Assembly: GCA_945831805.1 (NCBI GenBank)
Contig: CAMADY010000013.1
Location: 1 to 43,652, forward strand
Direction: 5' to 3'
Length of the DNA: 43,652 nucleotides
From: an uncultured Prevotellaceae bacterium
Lineage (GTDB): Bacteria > Bacteroidota > Bacteroidia > Bacteroidales > Bacteroidaceae
This document shows, one piece after another, positions 15,657-24,096 of the stretch; the first letter of the stretch is position 1, and every line of letters starts with the position of its first letter. The notes under the pieces were generated by a model, which did no database searches, was not told the origin of the DNA, and saw only the letters and a program-made list of their open reading frames with translations. The translations under genes and the position numbers were made by a program.

Positions 15657-16784
15657 ATGAACTTCAACGACATCATAGGACAGAGCGAGATGGCGGAACG
15701 CCTGAGGGTGCTGGCAGACGAGAATCGGTTGCCACACGCTATGATGCTGTGCGGTCCTGACGGTGCTGGAAAGATGGCGCTGGCAATAGCCCTCGCCACC
15801 TATCTGCTCAACAAGGGCGACTTCAAGGTGCAGGGGGTGAAGCATCCAGACCTGCATTTCTCCTTCCCTACGATAAAGCTGAAGAAATGGAACGGAGAAT
15901 ACAAACCCATCAGCGACGACTTCATTGAGGACTGGTACGAGATGCTGACACCCGTCAATGCTCCAAAGGGCGAAGACGTTGATCCCTACTTCTCGCTTGC
16001 GCAGTGGATGGAGATGATGAAGGCGGAGAACCAGCAGGCGGTGATAACCGTCGGTGAGGCCAACGAACTCATCAAACGCCTCACGATGAAGTCCAACCAG
16101 GGCGGATGGAAGGTAAGCATCATCTGGCTGCCGGAGCGTATGAACCTCGAATGTGCCAACAAGATGCTGAAGCTCATTGAGGAACCGCCTGCGCAGACGA
16201 TCTTCATCATGGTGTGCCGCGAGCCGGAGAAGTTGCTCGACACCATACGCTCACGTGTGCAGCGCTTCGATGTAAGGCCGATAGACAGCGACTCGATGTA
16301 CAACGCCCTGATAGAGCGTAGGATGCTCCCGGCGGACGATGCGCAGAGGATAGCGCGCCTGGCTAACGGCAACTGGCTGGCAGCTCTTGAGGAACTGAAC
16401 ACGGGCAACGAGAACCGTCTGTTCTTCGACTACTTCGTGACGCTGATGCGAAAGGCATACATGCGCGACGTGAAGGACCTGAAACGCTGGAGCGAGAATG
16501 TAGCGGCGATGGGACGAGAGGAGCAGCGACGCATGCTGACATACTTCCTCCGCATGGCCCGCGAGGCGTTCATGTATAACTTCCACATAGAGGAACTGCA
16601 GTACATGACGAAGGAGGAGGCGGAGTTCTGCAAGAAGTTCGCGAGATTTGTCAACGAAGGCAACATCCTCGGATTCCAGGAACTCTACCAGACGGCGATG
16701 AGAGATATAGGACAGAACGCCAACTCAAAGATGGTGTTCTTCGACATAACGATGAAGGTAGCGGTACTGCTACATACGACATAG
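15657..16784 (+). CDS. holB: DNA polymerase III delta' subunit
   Basis: This is a clamp-loader subunit that places the beta clamp on DNA with tau/gamma and delta. The 375-aa AAA+ protein shows FNDIIGQSEMAERL, the P-loop CGPDGAGKMAL, HPDLHFSFPTIKL, SIIWLPERMN, ANKMLKLIEEPP and the sensor-like IRSRVQRFDV. The zinc module with four Cys expected between helix 1 and HPDLHF is missing: the stretch reads YLLNKGDFKVQGVK with no Cys. It is encoded 4 bp after the restriction-modification gene and shares a transcript unless an internal promoter exists. ricT and gldH follow, as in other Bacteroidales. Confidence 0.92.
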   Translation: MNFNDIIGQSEMAERLRVLADENRLPHAMMLCGPDGAGKMALAIALATYLLNKGDFKVQGVKHPDLHFSFPTIKLKKWNGEYKPISDDFIEDWYEMLTPVNAPKGEDVDPYFSLAQWMEMMKAENQQAVITVGEANELIKRLTMKSNQGGWKVSIIWLPERMNLECANKMLKLIEEPPAQTIFIMVCREPEKLLDTIRSRVQRFDVRPIDSDSMYNALIERRMLPADDAQRIARLANGNWLAALEELNTGNENRLFFDYFVTLMRKAYMRDVKDLKRWSENVAAMGREEQRRMLTYFLRMAREAFMYNFHIEELQYMTKEEAEFCKKFARFVNEGNILGFQELYQTAMRDIGQNANSKMVFFDITMKVAVLLHTT

Positions 16785-16841
16785 ACACAAGTCGGGAACA
16801 CTCCGACTTGTAATTGAGAATTGAAATATGAAAGTTTATTT

Positions 16842-18083
16842 ATGGACGAAATAAAGAAACAGGACACAACAATGGCTGCACCAGCAGAGACGGCTCAGTC
16901 GCAGGCACCGCAGACGGCTCCTGCCGATGAGTGGGCAAACATGAAGTTCACCATGGCACCGCAGTGTGCAAGGGGACTTTGTGCAAGAGGTGTTTCGCGC
17001 AGTGACCACCAGCTGAACACCTACGACTGGCTTGCCGACGTACCGGGAAATGCGGAGAGCACGGACCTCGTGGAGGTGCAGTTCAAGAATACTCGCAAGG
17101 CGTATTTCCATAATGTCAACGGCCTCGACCTGAAGAAGGGCGACTGGGTTGCTGTGGAGGCTAACCCTGGTCACGACATCGGTGTCGTTTCACTGACAGG
17201 ACGCCTCGTGACGCTTCAGATAAAGAAGGCAAACCTCAAGTCAGCCGACGACATCAGACGTGTCTATCGCTTTGCGAAGGACACCGACATGGACCGCTAT
17301 CGCGAGGCAAAGAGCCGTGAGGAGGCAACGATGATTGAGAGCCGACAGATTGCCAAGGACCTCGGTCTGCAGATGAAGATCGGCGATGTGGAGTATCAGG
17401 GCGATGGCAACAAGGCTATCTTCTACTATATCGCCGACGAGCGCGTCGATTTCCGACAGCTCATCAAGGTGCTGGCAGACACCTTCCACGTGCGAATCGA
17501 GATGAAGCAGATCGGTGCGCGACAGGAGGCGGGACGCATCGGAGGTACAGGTCCTTGCGGACGAGAGCTCTGCTGCGCTACATGGATGAAGTCGTTCTCA
17601 AGCGTAGGCACCAACGCAGCACGCATACAGGACATCTCGCCTAATCCGCAGAAGCTCGCTGGCATGTGCGCCAAGCTGAAGTGCTGCCTCAACTATGAGG
17701 TGGACTGCTACATGGAGGCAGGCAAGAAGATACCGCAGCGCGACATCATACTGCAGACCCTCGACAACGACTACTACTTCTTCAAGCAGGACATACTGGC
17801 AGGACTCGTCACCTACTCTACCGACAAGCGCATGGCATCGAACCTTGAAACCATCTCTGCTGCACGTGCCCACGAGGTGATTGCCATGAACAAGGAGGGC
17901 AAGAAGCCTCTCTCACTGCAGGAGGACGGCAAGCAGCGCGAGCCAGAGAGGCCTAAGGATCTGCTCGATGGCGCTGACCTCACACGCTTCGATAAGGCAA
18001 AGAAAAAGAAGAAAAAAAAGAACAAGCCACGTCCGCAGCACAATAACAATAACGGTGGTGGCGACAAGGCAAAGGGCGAATAA
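16842..18083 (+). CDS. ricT: PSP1-domain protein RicT-like
   Basis: This 413-aa PSP1/YaaT family protein is conserved in Bacteroidetes next to holB and gldH. In Bacillus, RicT joins RicA and RicF in an iron-sulfur complex that stimulates RNase Y maturation. The PSP1 core spans about residues 60-310, with cysteines GPCGRELCC (C239, C244, C245) and CAKLKCC (C276, C281, C282) as candidate Fe-S ligands. The C-terminus is a long disordered tail with a run of seven lysines and an asparagine tract. I prefer the ATG at 16842; an upstream TTG at 16821 is the only alternative. Confidence 0.88.
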   Translation: MDEIKKQDTTMAAPAETAQSQAPQTAPADEWANMKFTMAPQCARGLCARGVSRSDHQLNTYDWLADVPGNAESTDLVEVQFKNTRKAYFHNVNGLDLKKGDWVAVEANPGHDIGVVSLTGRLVTLQIKKANLKSADDIRRVYRFAKDTDMDRYREAKSREEATMIESRQIAKDLGLQMKIGDVEYQGDGNKAIFYYIADERVDFRQLIKVLADTFHVRIEMKQIGARQEAGRIGGTGPCGRELCCATWMKSFSSVGTNAARIQDISPNPQKLAGMCAKLKCCLNYEVDCYMEAGKKIPQRDIILQTLDNDYYFFKQDILAGLVTYSTDKRMASNLETISAARAHEVIAMNKEGKKPLSLQEDGKQREPERPKDLLDGADLTRFDKAKKKKKKKNKPRPQHNNNNGGGDKAKGE

Positions 18084-18170
18084 CCGCAAAACCGGACAAC
18101 CGCAAAACCGCAAAACCGCAAAACCGCAAAACCGCAAAACCGCAAAACCGGACAACCGCAAAACCGCAAC
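18084..18170. repeat. CCGCAAAA minisatellite between ricT and gldH
   Basis: Eight-base units CCGCAAAA are repeated about nine times, with two variant CCGGACAA units, filling the whole ricT-gldH gap up to 3 bases before the gldH ATG. The repeat therefore forms the gldH translation initiation region. The same unit recurs at 29611-29743. Confidence 0.9.
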
Positions 18171-18172
18171 CT

Positions 18173-18646
18173 ATGAGCACTACAATAAACAGGCATATCG
18201 TCATCCTGCTGGTGGCAGTATGCCTCTTTATATCTTGCGACAACAGCATTGTGTACCATCAGTTCCAGCATACAGCACAGGAAGGATGGGACGCAAGGGA
18301 CTCCATCACCTTCGTCACCGACACCGTAAGGGAGGATGGTACATACACTACGTACCTATGTCTGCGCGCCAGTGCCGACTATCCATTCCAGAACCTCTGC
18401 GTGGTGACGAAGCAGACTCCGCTGCCTGGAAGCATCACGACCTCACGATGGCTAAACATCCGCATCAAGGAGCCCGACGGACAGCCCGATGGTAATGGCA
18501 CGGTGCTCTACACGCAGGAGATACCTCTCCACACAATGCAACTCAAACAGGGCGACTCCCTCCGCATCGTCGTTGCACAGCACATGAAGCGAGAAGTCAT
18601 CCAAGGCATCAAGGATGTCGGGGTTAAAGTTATAAGGAATAGGTAA
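18173..18646 (+). CDS. gldH: Gliding motility lipoprotein GldH
   Basis: The 157-aa lipoprotein has signal peptide IVILLVAVCLFISC with lipobox Cys22. The mature part (QFQHTAQEGWDARDSITF ... RIVVAQHMKREVIQGIKDVGVKV) matches GldH, a lipoprotein required for gliding in Flavobacterium and retained in non-gliding Bacteroidales, often after ricT. Its initiation region consists of tandem repeats, so its expression could vary with repeat number. Confidence 0.85.
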   Translation: MSTTINRHIVILLVAVCLFISCDNSIVYHQFQHTAQEGWDARDSITFVTDTVREDGTYTTYLCLRASADYPFQNLCVVTKQTPLPGSITTSRWLNIRIKEPDGQPDGNGTVLYTQEIPLHTMQLKQGDSLRIVVAQHMKREVIQGIKDVGVKVIRNR

Positions 18647-18660
18647 AAAGTAATTTAGAA

Positions 18661-20217
18661 ATGAACGTACGCATACTATGGGTTGACGACGAGATAGAAC
18701 ATCTCCACGCCCACATACTTTTTCTTGAGAAGAAAGGCTACGACGTAATAATCGTCAACAACGGCCTCGACGCAATAGAACAATGTCAGCAGCACACCTT
18801 CGACCTTGTGCTGCTGGATGAGATGATGCCGGGACTCACTGGACTTGAGACTCTGCAGCGCATCAAGGAGGTGCAGCCGCAGACACCTGTCGTTATGGTG
18901 ACGAAGTCGGAGGAGGAGGACATCATGGACCAGGCTATCGGCTCAAAGATTGCCGACTACCTCATAAAGCCGGTCAACCCCATGCAGATACTTCTCACGC
19001 TGAAAAAGCATGTGCACCAGAAGGAGATTGTCACGGAGGTGACGCAGCAGGGCTATCAGCAGTCTTTCCAGGACATCTCGATGCAGATCAGCGAGTGCCG
19101 CACCTTCGAGGACTGGGCTGAAGTCTATAAGCGTCTCGTACGCTGGGAGCTGGAGCTTGCCGCTACGGGCTCAAGCATGACGGAGATGCTGCGCATGCAG
19201 AAGGAAGATGCCAACAACGGCTTCACGAAGTTCATCAAGAAGAACTATCTTGACTGGGTTACGCCGGGGCAGAAGTCGGACAATCGTCCGCTGATGTCCA
19301 ACCGCGTATTCCCCGATGTAGTGTTCCCGGAACTGAGCAACGAAGAGAAGGTGTTCCTCATCGTCATCGACAACTTCCGCTACGATCAGTGGCGCGTGCT
19401 GGCAGAGGAGATTGGCGACATGTTCGACATCGACGAGAACCTCTACATGTCCATCCTTCCTACGGCGACGCAGTATGCTCGCAACGCCATCTTCTCCGGC
19501 CTCATGCCGCAGCAGATAGCGGAGATGTTCCCAGAGCTGTGGGTTGACGAAGACGAGGAAGAGGGCAAGAACCTCAACGAATCGCCGCTCATCCAGACTC
19601 AGCTGGAGCGCTATCGCCGCAGGGAGTCGTTCTCATACCACAAGATCAACGATTCGCAGGGCGCCGACAAGCTCTTGCAGCAGTTCAAGCAGCTGCAGAA
19701 GAACGACCTCAACGTCGTCGTCATTAACTTCATCGACATGCTCTCCCACGCCCGTACGGAGTCGAAGATGGTGCGTGAACTGGCGCACGACGAGGCTGCA
19801 TACCGCAGCATCACGCTGTCATGGTTCCGCCACAGCGTGCTGCGAGAGCTCTTCGAACGCCTGGCGCAGACGGACTACCACATCATCCTCACCACAGACC
19901 ACGGCTCAATACGCTGCGACAAGCCGGTGAAGATAATCGGTGACAAGAATACCAACACCAACCTTCGCTACAAATTGGGCAAGAACCTCAACCATCAGTC
20001 GAAGGATGTATTCGAGATAACGAACCCTAAGGCGGTGCAGCTGCCAGCGCCGAACATCTCGACGAAGTACGTCTTCTGCACCGGCAACGACTTCTTCGCA
20101 TATCCAAACAACTACAACTACTACGTGCAGTACTACAAGGACACTTTCCAGCACGGTGGCATTTCCATGGAGGAGATGATCATTCCGCTTATTTCAATGA
20201 AGGGAAGAAAAAAATAA
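18661..20217 (+). CDS. porX: PorX, response regulator with PglZ domain (type IX secretion regulator)
   Basis: This 518-aa two-domain protein has an N-terminal receiver domain with acidic pocket VDDE (D9, D10), phosphoacceptor D53 (LLDEMMPG) and YLIKP lysine, then a C-terminal PglZ/alkaline-phosphatase-superfamily domain (FLIVIDNFRYDQW, TATQYARNAIFSGLMP, VVINFIDMLSHAR, LTTDHGS). PorX, paired with kinase PorY, controls type IX secretion genes in Porphyromonas. No kinase gene is nearby. The gene begins 14 bp after gldH. Confidence 0.93.
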   Translation: MNVRILWVDDEIEHLHAHILFLEKKGYDVIIVNNGLDAIEQCQQHTFDLVLLDEMMPGLTGLETLQRIKEVQPQTPVVMVTKSEEEDIMDQAIGSKIADYLIKPVNPMQILLTLKKHVHQKEIVTEVTQQGYQQSFQDISMQISECRTFEDWAEVYKRLVRWELELAATGSSMTEMLRMQKEDANNGFTKFIKKNYLDWVTPGQKSDNRPLMSNRVFPDVVFPELSNEEKVFLIVIDNFRYDQWRVLAEEIGDMFDIDENLYMSILPTATQYARNAIFSGLMPQQIAEMFPELWVDEDEEEGKNLNESPLIQTQLERYRRRESFSYHKINDSQGADKLLQQFKQLQKNDLNVVVINFIDMLSHARTESKMVRELAHDEAAYRSITLSWFRHSVLRELFERLAQTDYHIILTTDHGSIRCDKPVKIIGDKNTNTNLRYKLGKNLNHQSKDVFEITNPKAVQLPAPNISTKYVFCTGNDFFAYPNNYNYYVQYYKDTFQHGGISMEEMIIPLISMKGRKK

Positions 20218-20221
20218 GACC

Positions 20222-20255
20222 CACCCCAACCCTCCCGTTAAAGGGAGGGAGTTTT
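20222..20255. repeat. GC-rich palindromic element, copy A (also likely porX terminator)
   Basis: CACCCCAACCCTCCC, then GTTAAA, then GGGAGGGAGTTTTA: a 7-bp perfect stem (20230-20236 with 20243-20249) followed by AGTTTT. It lies 4 bases after the porX stop. The sequence CCCCAACCCTCCCG...AGGGAGGGAGTTT is shared almost base for base with the copy at 35428. Confidence 0.8.
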
Positions 20256-20275
20256 AATTACGAAAATAGATTAAG

Positions 20276-20716
20276 ATGAAGATTACAATTAAGGATACAG
20301 AAACGATACAGGAGTCTGCGAAGCAGTTCCTCGAAGCTATCAAGGAGCGTGGCACATGCTTCGCCTTCTATGCACCCATGGGTGCTGGCAAGACAACCTT
20401 CATTAAGGCTATCTGCGAGGAACTCGGCGTAGAGGACGTCATTACATCGCCTACCTTCGCCATCGTCAACGAATACACCATCTCTCCGGACCACGAGGAG
20501 AGCATACAGCAGTGGGGCGAGACCATCTACCACTTCGACTTCTACCGCATCAAGAAGCAGGAGGAGGTCTATGACATGGGTGCCGACGACTATTTCTACA
20601 GTGGCAACCTATGCTTCATGGAGTGGCCGGAACTCATTGAGGAAGCCCTGCCAGAGGATGTCGTAAAGGTCACCATCACGCCGCAACCCGACGGCTCACG
20701 CATAGTGGAGCTGTAA
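20276..20716 (+). CDS. tsaE: tRNA threonylcarbamoyladenosine biosynthesis ATPase TsaE
   Basis: It is the ATPase needed with TsaB/TsaC/TsaD for the t6A modification at position 37 of ANN-decoding tRNAs. The 146-aa protein has Walker A APMGAGKTTFIKAIC, the switch-like VITSPTFAIVNEY and the conserved YHFDFYRI and FMEWPE motifs. It lies 58 bp after porX, with the palindromic element in between, and is followed by a strong terminator. Confidence 0.95.
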   Translation: MKITIKDTETIQESAKQFLEAIKERGTCFAFYAPMGAGKTTFIKAICEELGVEDVITSPTFAIVNEYTISPDHEESIQQWGETIYHFDFYRIKKQEEVYDMGADDYFYSGNLCFMEWPELIEEALPEDVVKVTITPQPDGSRIVEL

Positions 20717-20736
20717 GACAGCATATCCCAATAGAG

Positions 20737-20776
20737 AAAGGAGGAAGACAAAGCTGATTGTCTTCCTCCTTTTTTT
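20737..20776 (+). terminator. Intrinsic terminator after tsaE
   Basis: A perfect stem AAAGGAGGAAGACA/TGTCTTCCTCCTTT with a short loop, followed by a T tract. The 170 bp between it and the M23 gene end shows no gene. Confidence 0.9.
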
Positions 20777-20946
20777 GTTCCTCGCCATACAGACCGGCAC
20801 AGAAAAAAAGACCTACCGGGACTCACGTCTCAGCAGGCCTAGCAAAGTTATGTTTTTTGATTATGAAAGGAGATTCTTTTCGGTTTTCTGCAATCTAAGT
20901 CCAGTCATACGACCAAACCACGATGCTTGCATCATCCGCTCATTGC

Positions 20947-21924
20947 TTATGAATAGCGGAGGAGCTGACCTACACGTACCTTGACATCACGTGTAAGGTG
21001 ATTGAGCTTGCAGAGCTCGTCAACAGAGATACCGCGACGGCGTGAGATGCTGTAGAGAGTCTCTCCGGCAGATACCTTATGATAGCGGATCTCGCTGCCC
21101 TTGCTCTTCTGAGCCTTAGACTCACGTGCAGGCTTCTCTCTTACTGTGCCACCGCCAGGGATTGTCTCGCCACGTACATCTGATGCTACGTATCCACCGT
21201 TGCCAATCTTGCCGCGAAGCTCATTAGCCAGCGCAGACTCCTTCTCGAAGGTGTCCTTATGGAACATGTAGTAGTCAGCAACAACGTCCTGATTGCGGAA
21301 GTCAAAGAGTATTGCAGGGTTCATGGCAACACCGCAGAGACGTGTCTCAAAATGAAGGTGCGAACCAGTGCTTCGTCCGGTGTTACCACCCAGTCCGATA
21401 GGCTGTCCAGCCTTTACCACCTGATCCTCTTCAACGAGCCATGCGCTCATGTGTCCGTAGATTGTCTCAAGTCCGTTGTTATGGCGTATTACGACGTACT
21501 TGCCGTAGCCGGCAGCCTCATACTTCACCATACGCACCTTGCCAGAGAATGCAGCACGGATAGTATCGCCTACATATACCTTAAGGTCAATACCTTTGTG
21601 TGCCCTACCCCAACGTGCACCGAAATTAGATGTAACGACGCGACTTTCTGTTGGCATGCAGAAGTGCTTGAGGTTTATGCGGAAAGAGTCAGGAAGCTCC
21701 GTTGCCTTGTGGGCAAACGTATTGTTCCAATCTTCGTAAAGAGCTGCTGCAGGAGTCATTTCCTCTTCACGTTCGCGAGCAGAACGCAGAGCGAGGGTGT
21801 CGAGGGTTCTCATTCGCTTGTCAACTGGTGCCATCTTAGCAAGGACATCCTGCGCCTTTGCCGCTGACGAGACAAGCACAAGCATGATTATAGTTATAAT
21901 GTAATGTATTTTTTTAAGAGCCAT
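20947..21924 (-). CDS. Secreted M23 peptidase with C-terminal LysM domain
   Basis: This is a cell-wall endopeptidase of the LytM/M23 type, or an inactive-like activator, acting on peptidoglycan in the periplasm. The 325-aa protein has a signal peptide (about residues 1-24). Zinc ligands are present: H109 and D113 in HKGIDLK, H158 in YGHMS and H191 in GSHLHFE, so it is predicted active. A linker rich in charged residues leads to a LysM domain (about 279-325, YHKVSAGETLYSISRRRGI) that binds glycan. It has its own promoter about 100 bp upstream and points away from tRNA-Leu. Confidence 0.93.
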   Translation of the reverse strand: MALKKIHYIITIIMLVLVSSAAKAQDVLAKMAPVDKRMRTLDTLALRSAREREEEMTPAAALYEDWNNTFAHKATELPDSFRINLKHFCMPTESRVVTSNFGARWGRAHKGIDLKVYVGDTIRAAFSGKVRMVKYEAAGYGKYVVIRHNNGLETIYGHMSAWLVEEDQVVKAGQPIGLGGNTGRSTGSHLHFETRLCGVAMNPAILFDFRNQDVVADYYMFHKDTFEKESALANELRGKIGNGGYVASDVRGETIPGGGTVREKPARESKAQKSKGSEIRYHKVSAGETLYSISRRRGISVDELCKLNHLTRDVKVRVGQLLRYS

Positions 21925-22027
21925 TGGTTAGTATCTCCTTTTTATGCGAAGTTCCGCTGTAATTGTTTCATCACAAAATGAATTCTGAAAAACAACGTCT
22001 GCTTCGTTATTGTTACAAAATCGTCTG

Positions 22028-22059
22028 CAAAGGTAAAAAAAAATATTCAATTACACAAG
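22028..22059 (-). promoter_or_regulatory. Promoter of the M23 peptidase gene
   Basis: Minus-strand TACCTTTG at 22035-22028 and CTTG at 22059-22056 with a 20-bp spacer. The leader would be about 98 nt. The rest of the 21925-22268 gap is AT-rich with no further gene seen. Confidence 0.65.
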
Positions 22060-22205
22060 ATATACATAAGAAAAACTACTATTTGTTAACATTTCAACTT
22101 ATATCAAATCACCTTTTTAACATTTTTCAAATTATTTCGCAACGCATTTTAACAATTCCGTTAATTTTAGAGAACGGTTTTTTTATAGTTAAATAATGTA
22201 AATAA

Positions 22206-22237
22206 TTTGTTTGTTTCACGAATTATCACTACCTTTG
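22206..22237 (+). promoter_or_regulatory. Promoter of tRNA-Leu
   Basis: TTTG 22206-22209, 20-bp spacer, TACCTTTG 22230-22237. It lies 31 bp upstream of the tRNA 5' end and is a full consensus match. Confidence 0.75.
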
Positions 22238-22268
22238 CACTCGGTTTACAAAAACCATCCATACGGCT

Positions 22269-22354
22269 GCCGCAATGGTGGAATTGGTAGACACGAGGGA
22301 CTTAAAATCCCTTGACCCGAAACGGTCGTGCGGGTTCGAGTCCCGCTCGCGGCA
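22269..22354 (+). tRNA. tRNA-Leu (anticodon UAA)
   Basis: This class II tRNA has acceptor 5' GCCGCAA, D-arm TGGTGGAATTGGTAGACA, anticodon stem GGGA/TCCC with loop CTTAAAA (anticodon TAA at 22303-22305), a long variable arm (TGACCCGAAACGGTCG), T-arm GCGGGTTCGAGTCCCGC and discriminator A at 22354. CCA appears not to be encoded (CACAAA follows). One acceptor pair is A6-C, a mismatch where U is expected. Confidence 0.95.
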
Positions 22355-22398
22355 CAAAAGACGATGGGCATTGCAAGTCCATCCCAAAACAAGATACA

Positions 22399-23421
22399 AT
22401 GAAAAAAACATTGAGCATTAAGCGAATAGCCATGGCAACAATAATTGCTGTGGCTATTTTGATTTTCAACAGTGCGTGTTCATCATCAGGAAAGAACGTC
22501 GTTATCGACGCACGCTTCCTGAACATGAATCAGGCGAACTTTTACGTATATAGCCCCGATGGAGTCATCGACGGCATCGACACCATACAGGTGAAGGGCG
22601 GACGCTTTACATACGAGAAAGAGATTGCCACGGAGGGAACGCTCGTCATTGTCTTTCCTAACTATGCCGAGGCTCCCGTCTTCGTTGAACCGGGTGCCAG
22701 CATCAGCATAGAGGCAAATGCTGCACACCTCAAGGAGATAGAAATAACGGGAACCAACGCCAACAAGGAGTTTACGGAATGGCGCAAGAACTCCAACTCC
22801 CTCTCACCTGTCGAGATGCAGAAACATGCAGAACTCTTCATCAACGACCACCCTGCATCGCCAGCGTCACGATGGTTGCTGAGACAATTCTTCATCCTGT
22901 GTCAGAAGCCTGACTTCAAGAAGGCAAAGAAAATGCTAAAGACGATGTTGGAAGCAACAGACAACAACATCCAGGTATCGAAGATGGCCGCCCTGATAAA
23001 CAATACAGAACAGCTGCAGATTGGAGACAAACTGCCAAGGTTCTCTGCGAAAGACATCGACGGCAAGCCCGTTCTCAACGGACAACTGATGAAAGGCAGG
23101 GTGGCAATATGCGTCTGGGCATCATGGAACTACGAGAGCCTCAACATTCTCAGGATGCTTGCCAGCAAGCAGGAAAACTCTCCGGACTCCCTGAAACTTG
23201 ACAACGTGCTGACCATCTGTCTTGACCCGAGCGTCAAGGATTGCCGCAAGATGATGAAACAGAATGCAGCGGAGAATCTAACAACTATCTGCGACACTAT
23301 GATGTGGGACTCCCCATTGCTCAAGACTCTCGGCATCAACAACCTCCCTGACAACATAAAACTGAAGGACGGCAAGATCGTAGCACTGCACGTGCCTTAC
23401 GACGAACTGATAAAGAAGTAA
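22399..23421 (+). CDS. Thioredoxin-fold lipoprotein (DUF4369/TlpA-like) without CxxC
   Basis: This 340-aa lipoprotein has signal peptide and lipobox FNSAC, an N-terminal DUF4369-like beta domain (VVIDARFLNMNQANFYVYSPDGVIDGIDTIQV, PVFVEPGASISIEA), a helical middle and a C-terminal thioredoxin-like domain beginning GDKLPRFSAKDIDG. Where TlpA/ResA proteins have WCxxC this protein has W243-N244-Y245-E246-S247, so both redox cysteines are gone. A binding or structural role is more likely than disulfide exchange. The ATG at 22399 is 45 bp after the tRNA, which probably shares its promoter. The frame is open upstream into the tRNA, but that start would be artefactual. Confidence 0.82.
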   Translation: MKKTLSIKRIAMATIIAVAILIFNSACSSSGKNVVIDARFLNMNQANFYVYSPDGVIDGIDTIQVKGGRFTYEKEIATEGTLVIVFPNYAEAPVFVEPGASISIEANAAHLKEIEITGTNANKEFTEWRKNSNSLSPVEMQKHAELFINDHPASPASRWLLRQFFILCQKPDFKKAKKMLKTMLEATDNNIQVSKMAALINNTEQLQIGDKLPRFSAKDIDGKPVLNGQLMKGRVAICVWASWNYESLNILRMLASKQENSPDSLKLDNVLTICLDPSVKDCRKMMKQNAAENLTTICDTMMWDSPLLKTLGINNLPDNIKLKDGKIVALHVPYDELIKK

Positions 23422-23424
23422 ACT

Positions 23425-24096
23425 ATGAAATACCTATTAACCCTTACAACAACACTATTGATGTGCCTCTGCACACTGACCGGATGCAAGGGCGACAGAC
23501 AGCAGCCGCAGGAGGTAGCGCATATCGACACCATACCGATGATGGTGCAGCAGATACAGGAGTGCTCGAAGCTTTACACTGCAGAGTATAAGGTGCATAA
23601 GATAGTGACTCACAGCGACAAGCAGCAGATCCGCGGCAACATCCTCGGCAAGAAGATAGACCTCACGCTGCCTACGGGCGACCGCAAGGTGGCAATCCCC
23701 CTCGATGCGACACTGAAGGCATACATAGACTTTAGCGAGTTCCGCGAGGAGAACATACATCGCGATGGCGACAAGATTGAGGTGGTACTGCCACAGCCGC
23801 ACGTCGTTCTTACATCAACATCTATCAATCATGAGGGCATACGCCAGCAGGTATCACTGCTCCGCAGCAACTTCTCCGACGAGGAACTGTCAAGCTACGA
23901 GCAGCAAGGCCGCCAGGCTATCATCGACGATGTACCGCGCCTCGGCATACTACAGACGGCACGCCGCAGTGCTGCAACGCAGATAATTCCCGTCATCACG
24001 ATGATGGGATTCAAGCAGGAGGACATCATCATCACATTCATTGAACCCGGAAAGGAGAAAGGAGGCATCACATGGATTATGGACTCAAGAAACTAG
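23425..24096 (+). CDS. DUF4230 lipoprotein
   Basis: This 223-aa protein has a lipoprotein signal (LLMCLCTLTGC, Cys21). Its domain resembles DUF4230: IQECSKLYTAEYKVHKIVTHSD, a IDFSEF strand, VVLPQPHVVLTSTSINHEGIR and a C-terminal helix with ARRSAATQIIPVI. Function is unknown. It starts 3 bp after the thioredoxin-fold gene and overlaps the next, related gene by 25 bp, so the three form one operon. Confidence 0.75.
   Translation: MKYLLTLTTTLLMCLCTLTGCKGDRQQPQEVAHIDTIPMMVQQIQECSKLYTAEYKVHKIVTHSDKQQIRGNILGKKIDLTLPTGDRKVAIPLDATLKAYIDFSEFREENIHRDGDKIEVVLPQPHVVLTSTSINHEGIRQQVSLLRSNFSDEELSSYEQQGRQAIIDDVPRLGILQTARRSAATQIIPVITMMGFKQEDIIITFIEPGKEKGGITWIMDSRN

Noticed and set aside
16821..16841. TTG start for ricT
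   Set aside because: An ATG seven codons downstream is a better start, and the extra residues have no family support.
18084..18170. CRISPR array
   Set aside because: The units are 8 bp and directly adjacent with no spacers; no cas genes are in the window.
20834..20860. Minus-strand TAACTTTG box near 20840 pointing into the tsaE terminator
   Set aside because: No -33 element and no gene downstream on that strand before the terminator; probably chance.
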